Source: Micromonospora sp. RHAY321 (GTDB lineage: Bacteria > Actinomycetota > Actinomycetes > Mycobacteriales > Micromonosporaceae). From it: a stretch of 64,000 nucleotides of DNA. Numbering within the stretch: the stretch's first letter is position 1; each line of letters opens with the position of its first letter. The stretch spans positions 62,001 to 126,000 of the forward strand of contig NZ_JAMHIW010000012.1 of the NCBI RefSeq assembly GCF_023896955.1, written 5' to 3'. Below, piece by piece: positions 34,740-43,699 of the stretch. Position numbers and translations under genes: made by a program. A model generated the notes under the pieces. That model had not been told where the DNA came from. It ran no database searches and was given only the letters and a program-made list of their open reading frames with translations.

Positions 34740-36539
34740 TCAGTAGCTCTCCGGTTTCGTCAGCCGCCAGGCCGCGTTGATCAGGCCGATGTGCGACAGC
34801 GCCTGCGGGGTGTTGCCGAGCTGCGCCCCGGTGACCAGGTCGATCTGCTCGCTGAACAGACCCACGTCGTTGGCGTGCCCGACCACCCGCTCGAACAGCT
34901 CTTCGGCCCGCCGCTGCTCGCCGAGCATCACCAGGCACTCCACCAGCCAGAACGAGCACAGTAGGAAGCCGGCGGGGTCGCTCGTCCAGCGCCGGACCAG
35001 CCCGTCCTCGGTGCCGAGCTCCCGCTCCACCACGGCGATGGTGGAGCGCATCCTGGGGTCGGTGGCCGGCAGGAAGTGCGCCACCGGCAGGAAGAGTGCC
35101 GAGGCGTCCAGCTCGGCCGAGCCGAACGCGCCGGTGAACGCACCGATCCGATCGTTCCAACCCTGCCGGAGCACCTCACCGCGGATCTCGTCGCGGATCG
35201 CGGCCCAGCGGTGCGGGTCGGCCCGCTCGCCGAGCCGGGGGGCGAGCCGCACCGCCCGGTCCATCGTCAGCCAGCAGAGCACCTTCGAGGAGAGGTAGTG
35301 CCGTTCCCGGTCGCGGGTCTCCCACATGCCCCGGTCGGGCAGGTGCCAGGTGCTCGCCACCTGCTCGGTCAGGCCGAGCACCATCTCCCGCAACTCCATG
35401 TCGAACGACGTGCCGAGGTAGTGGCGCAACCGCCAGACCGCCGACATCACCTCCCCCGGCACGTCGAGCTGCCGCTGCCGCCAGGCGTCGTTGCCGATCC
35501 GGACCGGCCCGCTTCCGGCGTAGCCGCGCAGGTGCGTGCAGTTGTGCTCGCTGAGGTCGCGCTCCCCCTGCAGCCCGAACAGCACCGGCACCGGCTCGTC
35601 GCCGATCCGGCCGATCGAGCGCGCTACCCAGGCGAACAGCCGCGACGCCTCGGTGGGGCAGGCCGCCACCCAGAGGGCGCGCAGGGTCATCGAGAAGTCC
35701 CGCAGCCAGGAGTACCGGTAGTCGTAGTTGCGGTCGCCACCCAGGCGCTCCGGCAGCGACGTGGTCAACGCCGCGGCGACCGCGCCGCTGCGGGCGTACG
35801 TGAGGCCGGTCAGGACCGTCGCGCTGTGCCGGACCAGCTCGGGGTACCGGCCCTCGTACCCGTGTGTCTCCCGGTACGCCTCCCACGCCTGCGTCGTCTC
35901 GGCGAGCGCGGCAACCGGGTCCAGCCGGGCCGGCGGGGCCCCGTAGGACTCGCCGAACGCCACGTCCATCCCGACGACCTGGCCGGCGGAGACCTCGAAC
36001 TCGTGGGTCACCCGGTCCCGGCCGGCGCGCAACGGCAGGCCACCGGCGCGCAGCACCAGCACCACCGGACCGGCGTCGGCCAGCACCGTGCCATCGGCCT
36101 GCTCGTGCAGGTACGGCGTGAGCAGGCCGTACTCCGGCCGTGGCGCGAAGTCCAGCGCCATGCGGACCCGCCCGGACAGGCCCTCGACCACTCTGATCAG
36201 CACGGCCGGTGAGTTCATGCCCAGTTCGTGGGCGCGGGCACCGATCTCGGCGGCCAGCGCGTCGGTGACCGCGACGCTCCCGTCCGGCGTGTGGTGCACG
36301 GTGCGCAGCACCAGCGAGTCCGGCCGGTACGCGCGCTCCACCCGGTGCCCGTGCCGGCCGGCGCCGACCGGCGCCAGCCGGAAATGCCCGGCGCTCGGGT
36401 CGAGCAGCCGCCCGAACACGGACGGGCCGTCGAACCGGGCCGGGCACCACCAGTCGATCGAACCGTCCCTGCTCACCAGCGCACCGGAGCGGGAGTCCGA
36501 GAGGAATCCGTAGTCGGAGATCGCCGGCTGCTGCTCCAC
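34740..36539 (-). CDS. glycoside hydrolase family 15 protein (glucoamylase/trehalase type)
   Basis: The protein is 599 aa with no signal peptide, so it is probably cytoplasmic. The N-terminal beta-domain begins ISDYGFLSDSRSGALVSRDGSIDWWC, typical of bacterial GH15 proteins. The (alpha/alpha)6 catalytic domain has NYDYRYSWLRD, the first catalytic-acid region DRGMWETRDRERHY, and the second in GLFSEQID. Members include glucoamylases, glucodextranases and actinobacterial trehalases; the last are cytosolic, which fits here. The GTG start at 36539 has no clear ribosome binding site. It is preceded by the cupin gene in the same direction after a 48-bp gap. Confidence 0.9.
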   Translation of the reverse strand: MEQQPAISDYGFLSDSRSGALVSRDGSIDWWCPARFDGPSVFGRLLDPSAGHFRLAPVGAGRHGHRVERAYRPDSLVLRTVHHTPDGSVAVTDALAAEIGARAHELGMNSPAVLIRVVEGLSGRVRMALDFAPRPEYGLLTPYLHEQADGTVLADAGPVVLVLRAGGLPLRAGRDRVTHEFEVSAGQVVGMDVAFGESYGAPPARLDPVAALAETTQAWEAYRETHGYEGRYPELVRHSATVLTGLTYARSGAVAAALTTSLPERLGGDRNYDYRYSWLRDFSMTLRALWVAACPTEASRLFAWVARSIGRIGDEPVPVLFGLQGERDLSEHNCTHLRGYAGSGPVRIGNDAWRQRQLDVPGEVMSAVWRLRHYLGTSFDMELREMVLGLTEQVASTWHLPDRGMWETRDRERHYLSSKVLCWLTMDRAVRLAPRLGERADPHRWAAIRDEIRGEVLRQGWNDRIGAFTGAFGSAELDASALFLPVAHFLPATDPRMRSTIAVVERELGTEDGLVRRWTSDPAGFLLCSFWLVECLVMLGEQRRAEELFERVVGHANDVGLFSEQIDLVTGAQLGNTPQALSHIGLINAAWRLTKPESY

Positions 36540-36587
36540 CCGCCGGGGGTACCCGGATCGGCCCGGATCAGACGGCCGCAGGCCGCG

Positions 36588-36980
36588 TCAGGCGGTCGGC
36601 GGCTCGTCCTCGCCGGCCTCCTCGGCGGCGTCGGCCTCCTCCTTGGTGTGGTGCACGGCCTGGTCGGCGTGCTCCGGCGGGCCGTAGACGGTGTAGAGCA
36701 CCAGCGGGTTGGGGCCGGAGTTGACGAAGTTGTGCTTCGTGCCGGCCGGCACCACGACGAGGTCGCCCGCGACGACCTCCCGCTTCTCGCCGGCCACCCG
36801 CGCTTCGCCGGTGCCGCTGACGAAGGTCAGGATCTGGTCGATGCCCTCGTGCACCTCCTCGCCGATCTCCCCACCCGGCGGGATGGTCATGATGACCAGC
36901 TGGGTGTGCTCCCCGGTCCACAGGACGCGGCGGAAGTCCGGGCTCTTCTCGGCGACGGTCGCGATCGTGAAATGCTCCAT
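36588..36980 (-). CDS. single-domain cupin protein
   Basis: The protein is 130 aa. One cupin beta-barrel is visible: the first motif region GGEIGEEVHEGIDQILTFVSG carries His and acidic metal-ligand positions, and the second motif is GDLVVVPAGTKHNFVNSG with its His. The C-terminus is an acidic Glu/Ala-rich tail. Small cupins of this kind bind a divalent metal and act as isomerases, dioxygenases or sensors; substrate is unknown. The ATG at 36980 has GAGGGCGG just upstream. It is probably co-transcribed with the GH15 gene. Confidence 0.85.
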   Translation of the reverse strand: MEHFTIATVAEKSPDFRRVLWTGEHTQLVIMTIPPGGEIGEEVHEGIDQILTFVSGTGEARVAGEKREVVAGDLVVVPAGTKHNFVNSGPNPLVLYTVYGPPEHADQAVHHTKEEADAAEEAGEDEPPTA

Positions 36981-37248
36981 GCCGCCCTCATACCCGGTTC
37001 GACGGCACGCCACGCCGGGACTCGCAGATGGTGGAATTCCCCACGCGGGGCAGGTTTGGATCCCTGCCGGACGGGGATCGTCAACGCTGACCGGTGCAGA
37101 CGGCCGGTCGAGCCAGGTCCCCGCTGGCGTACCGCCGAACGGCTGCGGTGGTGGGAGACGGCCAGAGCGCGGCGACGTTCCGACCACGGTCGAAGCGGCG
37201 CCGTGCGCTCGTCCACGCGTCAACCGGTGTCTCGGCGGTGCCGTGCGG

Positions 37249-38142
37249 TCAGCCGTCGCGGTGCAGCCAGGCCAGCAGGTCCGGGGGCGCGAGCGCCGCC
37301 GCTCGCGCCCGGTAGCGCGCCTGCCCGTCCGGGTCCAGCAGGTCCCGCCCCTGCCCGGAGCCACCGTTGCGGAAGAAGGCCCGGCGGTCCCGCAGCACGC
37401 CGAGCGTGTCCGGGGCGAGCTGGTCGGCACGCTCCCGCATCCGGCCGAAGGTGGCCGCCTCGACCAGCTCCGGCCAGCGCTCGGCGGGGATCGTGAGGCC
37501 CCAGCGGTCGGCGAGCCGGCGCATCTGGCCGCCCAGGTCGGCCCGCAGGTCGTCGTAGTGCACCAGCTCGACGTTCGGCTCGTGCCGGCGGGCCCAGGCG
37601 TCGCTCAGATGCCACAGCACCCCGGGCAGCGAGTCCAGCTCGGTACGCGGGTCCGCCGCCCGGTCGACCCAGCTCGGCAACCACTCCCGCACCGGCGTCC
37701 GTGTGCGCGGCGGCCCGGCCGGCGCGGGTTGACCGGTCAGCTCCGCGAGCCGCGCCCGGTCGAGGTTGCCGGCCTGGTGGTAGAGGGAGACCGCCATGTC
37801 CAGCGGATGCCGGGCCACCACCACGTAGTGCACCCGAGGGTCGAGCGGTACGCCGTCGAGCGGGGTGTGCGTCTTGACGAACCGGCGGTGCGGCTGTGCG
37901 GCCAACCGGCGGTACACCTCGTCCTTCGGCTCGACCAGCCAGTCCAGCCAGGGCGACAGCTCGGTCAGCGGCGCCGGAAGCTCCGGGGTGCCCAGCACCA
38001 GCAGGGCGCAGATCATCTGCATCCAGGTGGTGCCGCTCTTGGACCGGGTGCTGATCACGATGTCGCCGTCCCGGAACGGGAAACCGGTCCAGCGTGCGCT
38101 GTCCTCGTCGTCGGATCGGTAACGGTGGGTCGGCGCGAGCAT
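37249..38142 (-). CDS. PAPS-dependent sulfotransferase
   Basis: The protein is 297 aa. The 5'-phosphosulfate loop STRSKSGTTWMQ follows strand IVIS near the N-terminus, the 3'-phosphate-binding motif VVARHPLDMAVSLYHQ is central, and the C-terminal FFRNGGSGQGRD resembles the FRKG-type PAPS-binding loop. It transfers sulfate from PAPS to an alcohol or phenol; acceptor unknown. The ATG at 38142 is preferred over a GTG at 38187 because a TACGCT box sits exactly 6 nt upstream and no ribosome binding site serves the longer form. The gene stands alone, divergent from the beta-family gene. The 268-bp spacer 36981-37248 shows nothing else. Confidence 0.9.
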   Translation of the reverse strand: MLAPTHRYRSDDEDSARWTGFPFRDGDIVISTRSKSGTTWMQMICALLVLGTPELPAPLTELSPWLDWLVEPKDEVYRRLAAQPHRRFVKTHTPLDGVPLDPRVHYVVVARHPLDMAVSLYHQAGNLDRARLAELTGQPAPAGPPRTRTPVREWLPSWVDRAADPRTELDSLPGVLWHLSDAWARRHEPNVELVHYDDLRADLGGQMRRLADRWGLTIPAERWPELVEAATFGRMRERADQLAPDTLGVLRDRRAFFRNGGSGQGRDLLDPDGQARYRARAAALAPPDLLAWLHRDG

Positions 38143-38148
38143 CGGGCG

Positions 38149-38228
38149 AGCGTAGTCGCCGAGCCGACAGCCGACCAGCCGATTCACGACTGCACGGCCT
38201 GTGACACATGCGCATGCCTGGCTAGATT
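38149..38228. promoter_or_regulatory. divergent pair of leaderless-type promoters
   Basis: TACGCT on the minus strand (38154-38149) is 6 nt before the sulfotransferase ATG, and TAGATT on the plus strand (38223-38228) is 6 nt before the ATG at 38235. Neither start has a Shine-Dalgarno site. Confidence 0.5.
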
Positions 38229-38234
38229 TGACGC

Positions 38235-39356
38235 ATGGTGCCCGCCCACGGGGGCCGGGCGGCGGAACCGGTCTACCGCCCCATCCTCGCCAGCCGGCGC
38301 GGCGAGTTGGAAGCGTTGAGCCACCTCGACCCCGCGGCCGCTCCGTTGCTCGCCCCGATCCTGGAGGTCGGTGCGGTCGACCGCTCCACGATGGACATTC
38401 TCCGCCGGTTGCCGGCCGGTCTGCTGCCGTACGTCGACGTCACCGGCCTTCCGGACACCCCCGACACGGAACTCGCGGCCTGGGGCGTACCGCTGGTGCC
38501 GGTCGTCGGGCTCGCGGAGAGCGACCGGCGGCTGGTCGCGCACGGCGCGGCGGCGCGGGCGTACGCCCGACGGGCGCTGATCCGGCTGCGCGCCGGCCAG
38601 GACCGGACCGGGCCGGCAGCGGGCACCACCGCCGTCGAACGGATCTGGCGGCTCACCGGGCTGTCGCCCGAGGAGTGCGACCTGCTGGTGGACGCGGGGG
38701 ACGTGTGCTGCCCGGCCGATGTCCGGCAGGCCGAGCCCCGGGTACGCCGGCTGCTCGACTGGGCCCGCCGGCACGCGTGGCGGTCGGTGACCGTGGCGGC
38801 GGGCGGGATGCCGCCGACGCTGTCCCGGCTGCCCACCGACGAGCCGGTCCGGCTGGACCGCTGGGACTGGCAGCTCTGGCAGCGGCTCGGCGACGTCGGG
38901 GTCGACTACGGCGACTACGGCGTCGGCCCGGCCGTGCCCGGCTCGGGTGACCCCGGGGACCGGCTGCCCACCGTGCGGTACACCGCCGACGGCGACTGGT
39001 GGGTCTACCGCTGGTCGCGGCGGGGCGGGCGGGGCGACGACCGGTTCGCCGACCTGTGCCGCACGCTCGTGTCCGCGCCGCACTGGCCGAGCGCCGGCGC
39101 GGCCTTCTCCTGGGGCGACCACGAGTTGCTGCGCCGGGCCCGGCGGGGTGCCGGTGCCGGCTCGGCCGCCAACTGGGCGGCGTGGAGCACCTCGCACCAC
39201 CTGGCCCACGTGCTGACCGCCCTGCTGCGCCCCAGCAACGACAGCGCGCACCGGGGCAACGACAGCGCCGGAGGGTGGCGACCCACGCCGGACCGGCCGC
39301 AGCGAGGGCGGTCGCTGCGGCAGCCGCGCGGCGGCGAGACCCGCCGGGCCGGTTGA
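38235..39356 (+). CDS. beta family protein
   Basis: The protein is 373 aa, soluble. It begins YRPILASRRGELEALSHL and continues LLAPILEV, the layout of the 'beta protein' family (T4 beta-like, found in phages and bacteria), for which no biochemical role is established. The middle holds many short hydrophobic strands (VPLVPVVGL, SVTVAAGGM) as in an alpha/beta fold. The C-terminus is a low-complexity basic tail with two NDSA repeats (NDSAHRG, NDSAGG). The ATG follows a TAGATT box by 6 nt. Relatives sometimes lie near phage-defence genes; no such partner is seen here. Confidence 0.75.
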   Translation: MVPAHGGRAAEPVYRPILASRRGELEALSHLDPAAAPLLAPILEVGAVDRSTMDILRRLPAGLLPYVDVTGLPDTPDTELAAWGVPLVPVVGLAESDRRLVAHGAAARAYARRALIRLRAGQDRTGPAAGTTAVERIWRLTGLSPEECDLLVDAGDVCCPADVRQAEPRVRRLLDWARRHAWRSVTVAAGGMPPTLSRLPTDEPVRLDRWDWQLWQRLGDVGVDYGDYGVGPAVPGSGDPGDRLPTVRYTADGDWWVYRWSRRGGRGDDRFADLCRTLVSAPHWPSAGAAFSWGDHELLRRARRGAGAGSAANWAAWSTSHHLAHVLTALLRPSNDSAHRGNDSAGGWRPTPDRPQRGRSLRQPRGGETRRAG

Positions 39357-39363
39357 GCCGGAC

Positions 39364-39645
39364 CTACTGCTTCTCGGTGAAGCCGAACTGGATGATGCCC
39401 TCGTCGTCGACGGTCGCGTCCACCGAGGCGTCGCCGAGCAGCTCGGCGGCGTCCTCGTCGAGGAAGATCCGGGCACCCTGGTTGTCGACCACACGGTCGC
39501 CCTGCTCCGGCTCGGGCACCAGTTCCACGGTGAGCGACCCGGCCTCGGCGTCGGCGGCGATCCGCACCCCACCGTCCTCGGCCACGTCCTGCTGGTTGGC
39601 GAGGTCACGGATGACGAGCACGGCATTGTCGGTCATGGTGAGCAT
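39364..39645 (-). CDS. HesB/IscA-like protein without cysteines
   Basis: The protein is 93 aa. The fold matches the A-type Fe-S carrier family: an N-terminal AVLVIRDL helix, VRIAADAEAGSLTVELVPEPEQGD strands and the VVDNQGARIFLDEDAAELL segment. All three conserved cysteines are missing; the C-terminus reads IQFGFTEKQ where Cys-Gly-Cys normally stands. It therefore cannot ligate a cluster in the usual way. The ATG at 39645 has GAGGAG with 8 nt spacing. It ends 7 bp from the stop of the convergent beta-family gene. Confidence 0.85.
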   Translation of the reverse strand: MLTMTDNAVLVIRDLANQQDVAEDGGVRIAADAEAGSLTVELVPEPEQGDRVVDNQGARIFLDEDAAELLGDASVDATVDDEGIIQFGFTEKQ

Positions 39646-39838
39646 TGGCGGAACTCCTCGTGGATTCTCGGCTCGCGGTCGGTTTACCGCGCAGACCGGA
39701 CAGTCGGTCCGCGTACGAGCACACGTGGGAGGCGACAGGTGAGGCGAACGGTCGTCGCCGTCGCGCATCGGGGCAGCTGACGGGCCCCGTCACTGCCTAC
39801 GGTGCCCGCTGCCGGGCGATCCGTCAAATAGAGCCGGA

Positions 39839-40912
39839 TCAGTCGAGAACGGGGACGGGAGCGAGCAACGCGCGAATCTCGTTGACCGCCGCGCGGCCGG
39901 CCCGGTTGGCTCCGATCGTGCTCGCCGAGGGGCCGTACCCGACCAGGTGAATCCGCTCGTCGGCGACCACCCGGGTGCCGTCCATCGTGATACCGCCGCC
40001 CGGTCCGCGCAGCCCCAGCGGGGCGAGATGGTCGAGCGCGGCCCGGAAACCGGTGCACCAGAGGATCACGTCCGCCGGCACGAACCGCCCGTCCGCCCAG
40101 GCCACCCCGTCGGGCGTGATCCGGTCGAAGACGGGTAGCCGGTCGAGGACGCCGCGCTCGCGCAGCCGGCGTACCTCCGGGGTGACCGGCAGTCCGGTCA
40201 CGCCGACGCCCCTGCCTGGCGGGCGCCCGGCGCGGACCGCCTCGTCCACGCGGGCCACGGCGGCCCGGCCCAGCTCGGTGCCGAACTCCTCGTCACGGAA
40301 GTGGGGTGGCCGGCGGGTCACCCAGGTGGTGGTCGCCGCGACGGTGGAGACCTCGCCGAGCAGCTGCACGGCCGAGGTGCCGCCACCGACCACCACGACC
40401 CGGCGGCCGGCGAACTCGGCCGGCCCCCGGTAGTCGGCGGTGTGCAGCTGCCGTCCCCGGAAGGACGACCGGCCCGGGTAGTGCGGCCAGAACGGCCGGG
40501 TCCACGTGCCGGTCGCGTTGATGAGGGCCCGAGCGGTCCACCGGTCGCCGTCGGTGCGCACGTCCAGCCGGCCGTCCGGGAGGGAGTGCACCGAGCGCAC
40601 CCGCACCGGGCGCCGGACCGGCAGGTCGAACGCCTGCTCGTACGCGGCGAAGTAGGCGCTGACCTGCGGGGCGGCCGGCTGCTGCGGGTCGGCTGGCGGG
40701 AAGGGCAGCCCGGGCAGGTCGTGGAAGCCGTGGACCCGGTCGAGCAGCAGTGTCGGCCAGCGGTGCTGCCAGGCCCCACCGGGCCCGTCGTCGCCGTCGA
40801 GGATGACGAATCCGCCGCCGGGGGCGAAGCCGGTGCGGCGCAGGTGGTAGCCGGCGCTCAGCCCGGCCTGGCCGGCTCCGATGACCACGACATCGGCGGA
40901 GTGGGTGTCCAC
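39839..40912 (-). CDS. flavin-containing monooxygenase / pyridine nucleotide-disulfide oxidoreductase family protein
   Basis: The protein is about 357 aa. Two Rossmann motifs are present: GAGQAGLSAGYHL near the N-terminus (FAD) and VVVVGGGTSAVQLL at mid-length (NADPH), with an ATGTWTRPFWPHYPG segment between and an ATG-like late motif VILWCTGFRAALDHL. This is the plan of FMO/CzcO-like enzymes that oxidise soft nucleophiles or carry out Baeyer-Villiger chemistry. The GTG at 40912 is chosen because the first strand begins soon after; no good ribosome binding site is visible, so the start is uncertain. It is divergent from the carboxypeptidase gene. Confidence 0.87.
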   Translation of the reverse strand: MDTHSADVVVIGAGQAGLSAGYHLRRTGFAPGGGFVILDGDDGPGGAWQHRWPTLLLDRVHGFHDLPGLPFPPADPQQPAAPQVSAYFAAYEQAFDLPVRRPVRVRSVHSLPDGRLDVRTDGDRWTARALINATGTWTRPFWPHYPGRSSFRGRQLHTADYRGPAEFAGRRVVVVGGGTSAVQLLGEVSTVAATTTWVTRRPPHFRDEEFGTELGRAAVARVDEAVRAGRPPGRGVGVTGLPVTPEVRRLRERGVLDRLPVFDRITPDGVAWADGRFVPADVILWCTGFRAALDHLAPLGLRGPGGGITMDGTRVVADERIHLVGYGPSASTIGANRAGRAAVNEIRALLAPVPVLD

Positions 40913-41107
40913 GTGGGGTGCAACATCACCGATGCCGCCGCTCTGCCCGGGCAGGCCGTCGCGCCGGTCACAGGTCACCCCTTCGGACCCACCTGCCCGA
41001 ATTGTCCGCCCAGCGGACGTCCGTCGAGCCTGCCGGCAGAACACGAGTGGCAATAACCTTCGCTTGAGGCTCTTCACCGGCGAATATCTTCGTGGCAGCA
41101 TCAGCGC

Positions 41108-42688
41108 ATGCATCGTCGTCTCTTTCCCCGGGCCCTCGCGCTGCTCGCGCTGGTCGCCACCGCGGCCACCGCCGGCGCGCCCGGCGCCACCGCCGAGTCG
41201 CCCACCCCCGCGACGACCCGACTGAACGCCACCATCGACACGATCCTCGCCGACCCGCGCCTGGCCGGCGCGCAGGCGTCGGTGGTGGTCGTCGACACCA
41301 GCACCGGCCAGACCCTCTACGACCGCAACGGCGACCGCCGGCTGATCCCGGCGTCCAACACCAAACTGCTGACCTCGACCGCCGCACTGGAGTTGCTCGG
41401 CCCGGGGCACCGCCTCACCACCGACGTACGCACCACCGGCAAGCGTCGCGCCGGGTTGCTCTCCGGCAATCTCTACCTGCGCGGTGGAGGCGACCCGACG
41501 ATGCTCGCGGCCGACTACGACGCGCTCGCCGCGCAGGTCGCCGCCGACGGCGTCCGGGTGGTGACCGGCAACCTGATCGCCGACGACACCCGATACGACC
41601 GCACCCGGCTCGGCCCCGACTGGACCTGGGACGACGAGCCCTACTACTACGCCGCGCAGGTCTCCGCGCTGACGGTCGCGCCGGACACCGACTACGACGC
41701 GGGCACCGTGATCGTGCACGCCGCCCCCGCCGACAAGGCCGGCGCCCCGCCCGTGGTCACCACCACCCCGCGCACGGGGTACGTCCGGATCGACAACCGG
41801 GCCGAGACGGTCACCGAGGGCGAGACCTCGATCTCGATCGAGCGCGAACACGGCGGCAACACCATCGTGGTGAGCGGGCAGATCGCGGTCGGCGACGCGC
41901 CGGCCAGCGACTGGGTGACCGTCTGGGAGCCCACCGGCTACGCGGCCGAGGTGTTCCGGGCGGCGCTGCACCGGCACGGCGTCCGGGTGCTCGGCCGGAC
42001 CGTGCTCGGCCAGCCCACCCCCGAGACGGCACACCCGGTGGCCCGGCACGACTCGATGAGCCTGGGTGAGCTGATGACGCCGTTCCTCAAGCTCTCCAAC
42101 AACGGGCACGCCGAGGTGTTGACCAAGGAGATCGGCCGGGTGCTCTCCGGTTCCGGCACCTGGTCGGCGGGCCTCACGGCGATCAGCGAGTACGTCGCCG
42201 ACACCGGGATGGACACCGGAAAGCTCCGCCAGCGCGACGGGTCCGGGTTGTCCCGGCGCAATCTGGTGCCGGCCACGGAGTTCGTCGACCTGCTGGCCAC
42301 CGTCCGGGCCGAACCCTGGTTCACCACCTGGTACGCGGCGTTGCCGATCGCCGGGCAACCCGAGCGTTTCGTCGGCGGCACCCTGCGCAGCCGGATGGCC
42401 GGCACTCCGGCCGCCGGCAACGTGCACGCCAAGACCGGCAGCCTGACCGGGGTCTCCGGCCTGTCCGGCTACGTCACCAGTGCCGACGGCCGCCTGCTGG
42501 CGTTCTCCATCCTGTTGAACAACTATCTGACGGCGTCGGTCAAGCCGCTGGAGGACCAGATCGCCGTGGCGCTGGCCGGGTACCGCGAGAGCACGACCGC
42601 GGCGCGGGTGGCAGCACCGACGGTGCCGGAGACGCCACGGACCCCCGAGGGTGTGGAGTGCTCCTGGGTCAAGCCGATCACCTGCTGA
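41108..42688 (+). CDS. dacB: D-alanyl-D-alanine carboxypeptidase/endopeptidase (PBP4, S13)
   Basis: The protein is 526 aa. A signal peptide (about 1-30, ending ATAES) precedes an S13 penicillin-binding domain. The active-site motifs are SNTK (S83, K86), SNN (S330-N332) and KTG (K442-G444), in the right order and spacing for class C low-mass PBPs, with the large insertion domain between the first two. It removes the terminal D-Ala of peptidoglycan stems or cuts cross-links in the periplasmic zone. The ATG at 41108 is the only suitable start. A terminator follows within 10 bp. Confidence 0.95.
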   Translation: MHRRLFPRALALLALVATAATAGAPGATAESPTPATTRLNATIDTILADPRLAGAQASVVVVDTSTGQTLYDRNGDRRLIPASNTKLLTSTAALELLGPGHRLTTDVRTTGKRRAGLLSGNLYLRGGGDPTMLAADYDALAAQVAADGVRVVTGNLIADDTRYDRTRLGPDWTWDDEPYYYAAQVSALTVAPDTDYDAGTVIVHAAPADKAGAPPVVTTTPRTGYVRIDNRAETVTEGETSISIEREHGGNTIVVSGQIAVGDAPASDWVTVWEPTGYAAEVFRAALHRHGVRVLGRTVLGQPTPETAHPVARHDSMSLGELMTPFLKLSNNGHAEVLTKEIGRVLSGSGTWSAGLTAISEYVADTGMDTGKLRQRDGSGLSRRNLVPATEFVDLLATVRAEPWFTTWYAALPIAGQPERFVGGTLRSRMAGTPAAGNVHAKTGSLTGVSGLSGYVTSADGRLLAFSILLNNYLTASVKPLEDQIAVALAGYRESTTAARVAAPTVPETPRTPEGVECSWVKPITC

Positions 42689-42695
42689 CCGGCAT

Positions 42696-42718
42696 CCGGG
42701 GGCGCGGCGCGCCCCCGG
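42696..42718 (+). terminator. terminator of dacB
   Basis: CCGGGGGCGC pairs perfectly with 42709-42718 around a 3-nt loop, starting 8 bp after the dacB stop; it also lies just past the stop of the convergent small gene at 42726. Confidence 0.75.
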
Positions 42719-42725
42719 CTGCTCG

Positions 42726-43055
42726 TCAGGCCGGACGGTCGGGTGGGGGGACCACCGCCGTCGGGTCACCGCGCTCGATGAGCGCGGCGATCTCGGCGGC
42801 CCGCAGGCCGCGCAGAGCCAGCACCCGGGTGCCCCAGCGGTGCAGCCGGCACGGGTGCGGGCTGGCGTCGTTGCGGCAGACCACCCCGCCGGACCACCGC
42901 CGGGGCGCGTGCACCACCACCGCCCGCACCGCGAACTGGGCATCCTCACCCGTCACGTACGGCGGCAGGGGGATGTCGCGGAGCACCTCCCCGGACGCTT
43001 CACCGGCGCCGGACGAGGCGACGGGACGGACGCGGTGGGCGGTACTGGTGCTCAT
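42726..43055 (-). CDS. small CRND/PCRLHRWG-motif protein, copy 1
   Basis: The protein is 109 aa with no signal peptide. The core is AVRAVVVH, then a Trp-containing turn, VCRND, an 8-residue gap to PCRLHRWG, and a helical IAALIERG segment, ending in a Pro-rich tail. A second gene in this window (49820-50314) has the same core, so this is a small paralogous family. The Cys pair spaced by eight residues together with His could bind metal or form a disulfide. The ATG at 43055 has GGAGG with 8 nt spacing. No function is known to me. Confidence 0.75.
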   Translation of the reverse strand: MSTSTAHRVRPVASSGAGEASGEVLRDIPLPPYVTGEDAQFAVRAVVVHAPRRWSGGVVCRNDASPHPCRLHRWGTRVLALRGLRAAEIAALIERGDPTAVVPPPDRPA

Positions 43056-43171
43056 CTGCGCTGCCTCCACACTGGATGGTCGGACGGGGACAGCAGAAAG
43101 TTACGTCCCTCCCGACCGTGTGCGACGGACAAACTGTCCCGCTGGGGTGACCGCACCGAGGTGGGCGCAGG

Positions 43172-43609
43172 TCAGAGCCGCTCCAGCACCACCACCGGAA
43201 TCTCCCGGCCGGTCTTGGTCTGGTAGTCGTCGTACGCCGGCCAGATGGCGGTCATCGTGGACCACATCCGCGGCTTCTCCTCGGGGGTCGCGGTGCGTGC
43301 CCGCGCCGTGAAGGTGTCCCCGGCGACCTGCACCTCGACCCGCGGCTCCGCCAGCAGGTTGAGGAACCAGGCGGGGTGTTTCGGCGCACCGCCCTGCGAC
43401 GCGACGACCAGGTAGTCGTCACCGTCCCGACCGTAGATCAGCGCGGTGCGCCGCAGCTTGCCGCTCTGCCGGCCCCGGGTGGTCAGCAGCAGTGTGTAGA
43501 CGCCGGGCCGCCACTCGTGCCCCTCGGCGCCGTCGGTTTCGACGTACCGCTGGATGTGCTCGGCGACCCAGCCCTGGGGGCTGTCCACCACCTGTTCACT
43601 GGCCGTCAT
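43172..43609 (-). CDS. F420-dependent nitroreductase family protein (Ddn-like)
   Basis: The protein is 145 aa, typical for the deazaflavin-dependent nitroreductase (DDN) family of the split beta-barrel fold. Marks are LLLTTRGRQSGKLRRTALIYGRDGDDYLVVASQGG and the following HPAWFLNLLAEPRVEVQV, which in Ddn of Mycobacterium line the F420 pocket. Such enzymes use reduced F420 to reduce quinones or nitro compounds. The ATG follows GAGGAG by 4 nt; a TAGCCT box about 36 nt upstream is a likely -10. It stands alone. Confidence 0.92.
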   Translation of the reverse strand: MTASEQVVDSPQGWVAEHIQRYVETDGAEGHEWRPGVYTLLLTTRGRQSGKLRRTALIYGRDGDDYLVVASQGGAPKHPAWFLNLLAEPRVEVQVAGDTFTARARTATPEEKPRMWSTMTAIWPAYDDYQTKTGREIPVVVLERL

Positions 43610-43699
43610 GGGCGCTCCTCACCGATCGATGGCACTCGCGCCCAGGCTACTGCCGCCACGGGCCACCGGCAGGTCGAACAGCACGGTGACGGCGGGCGG

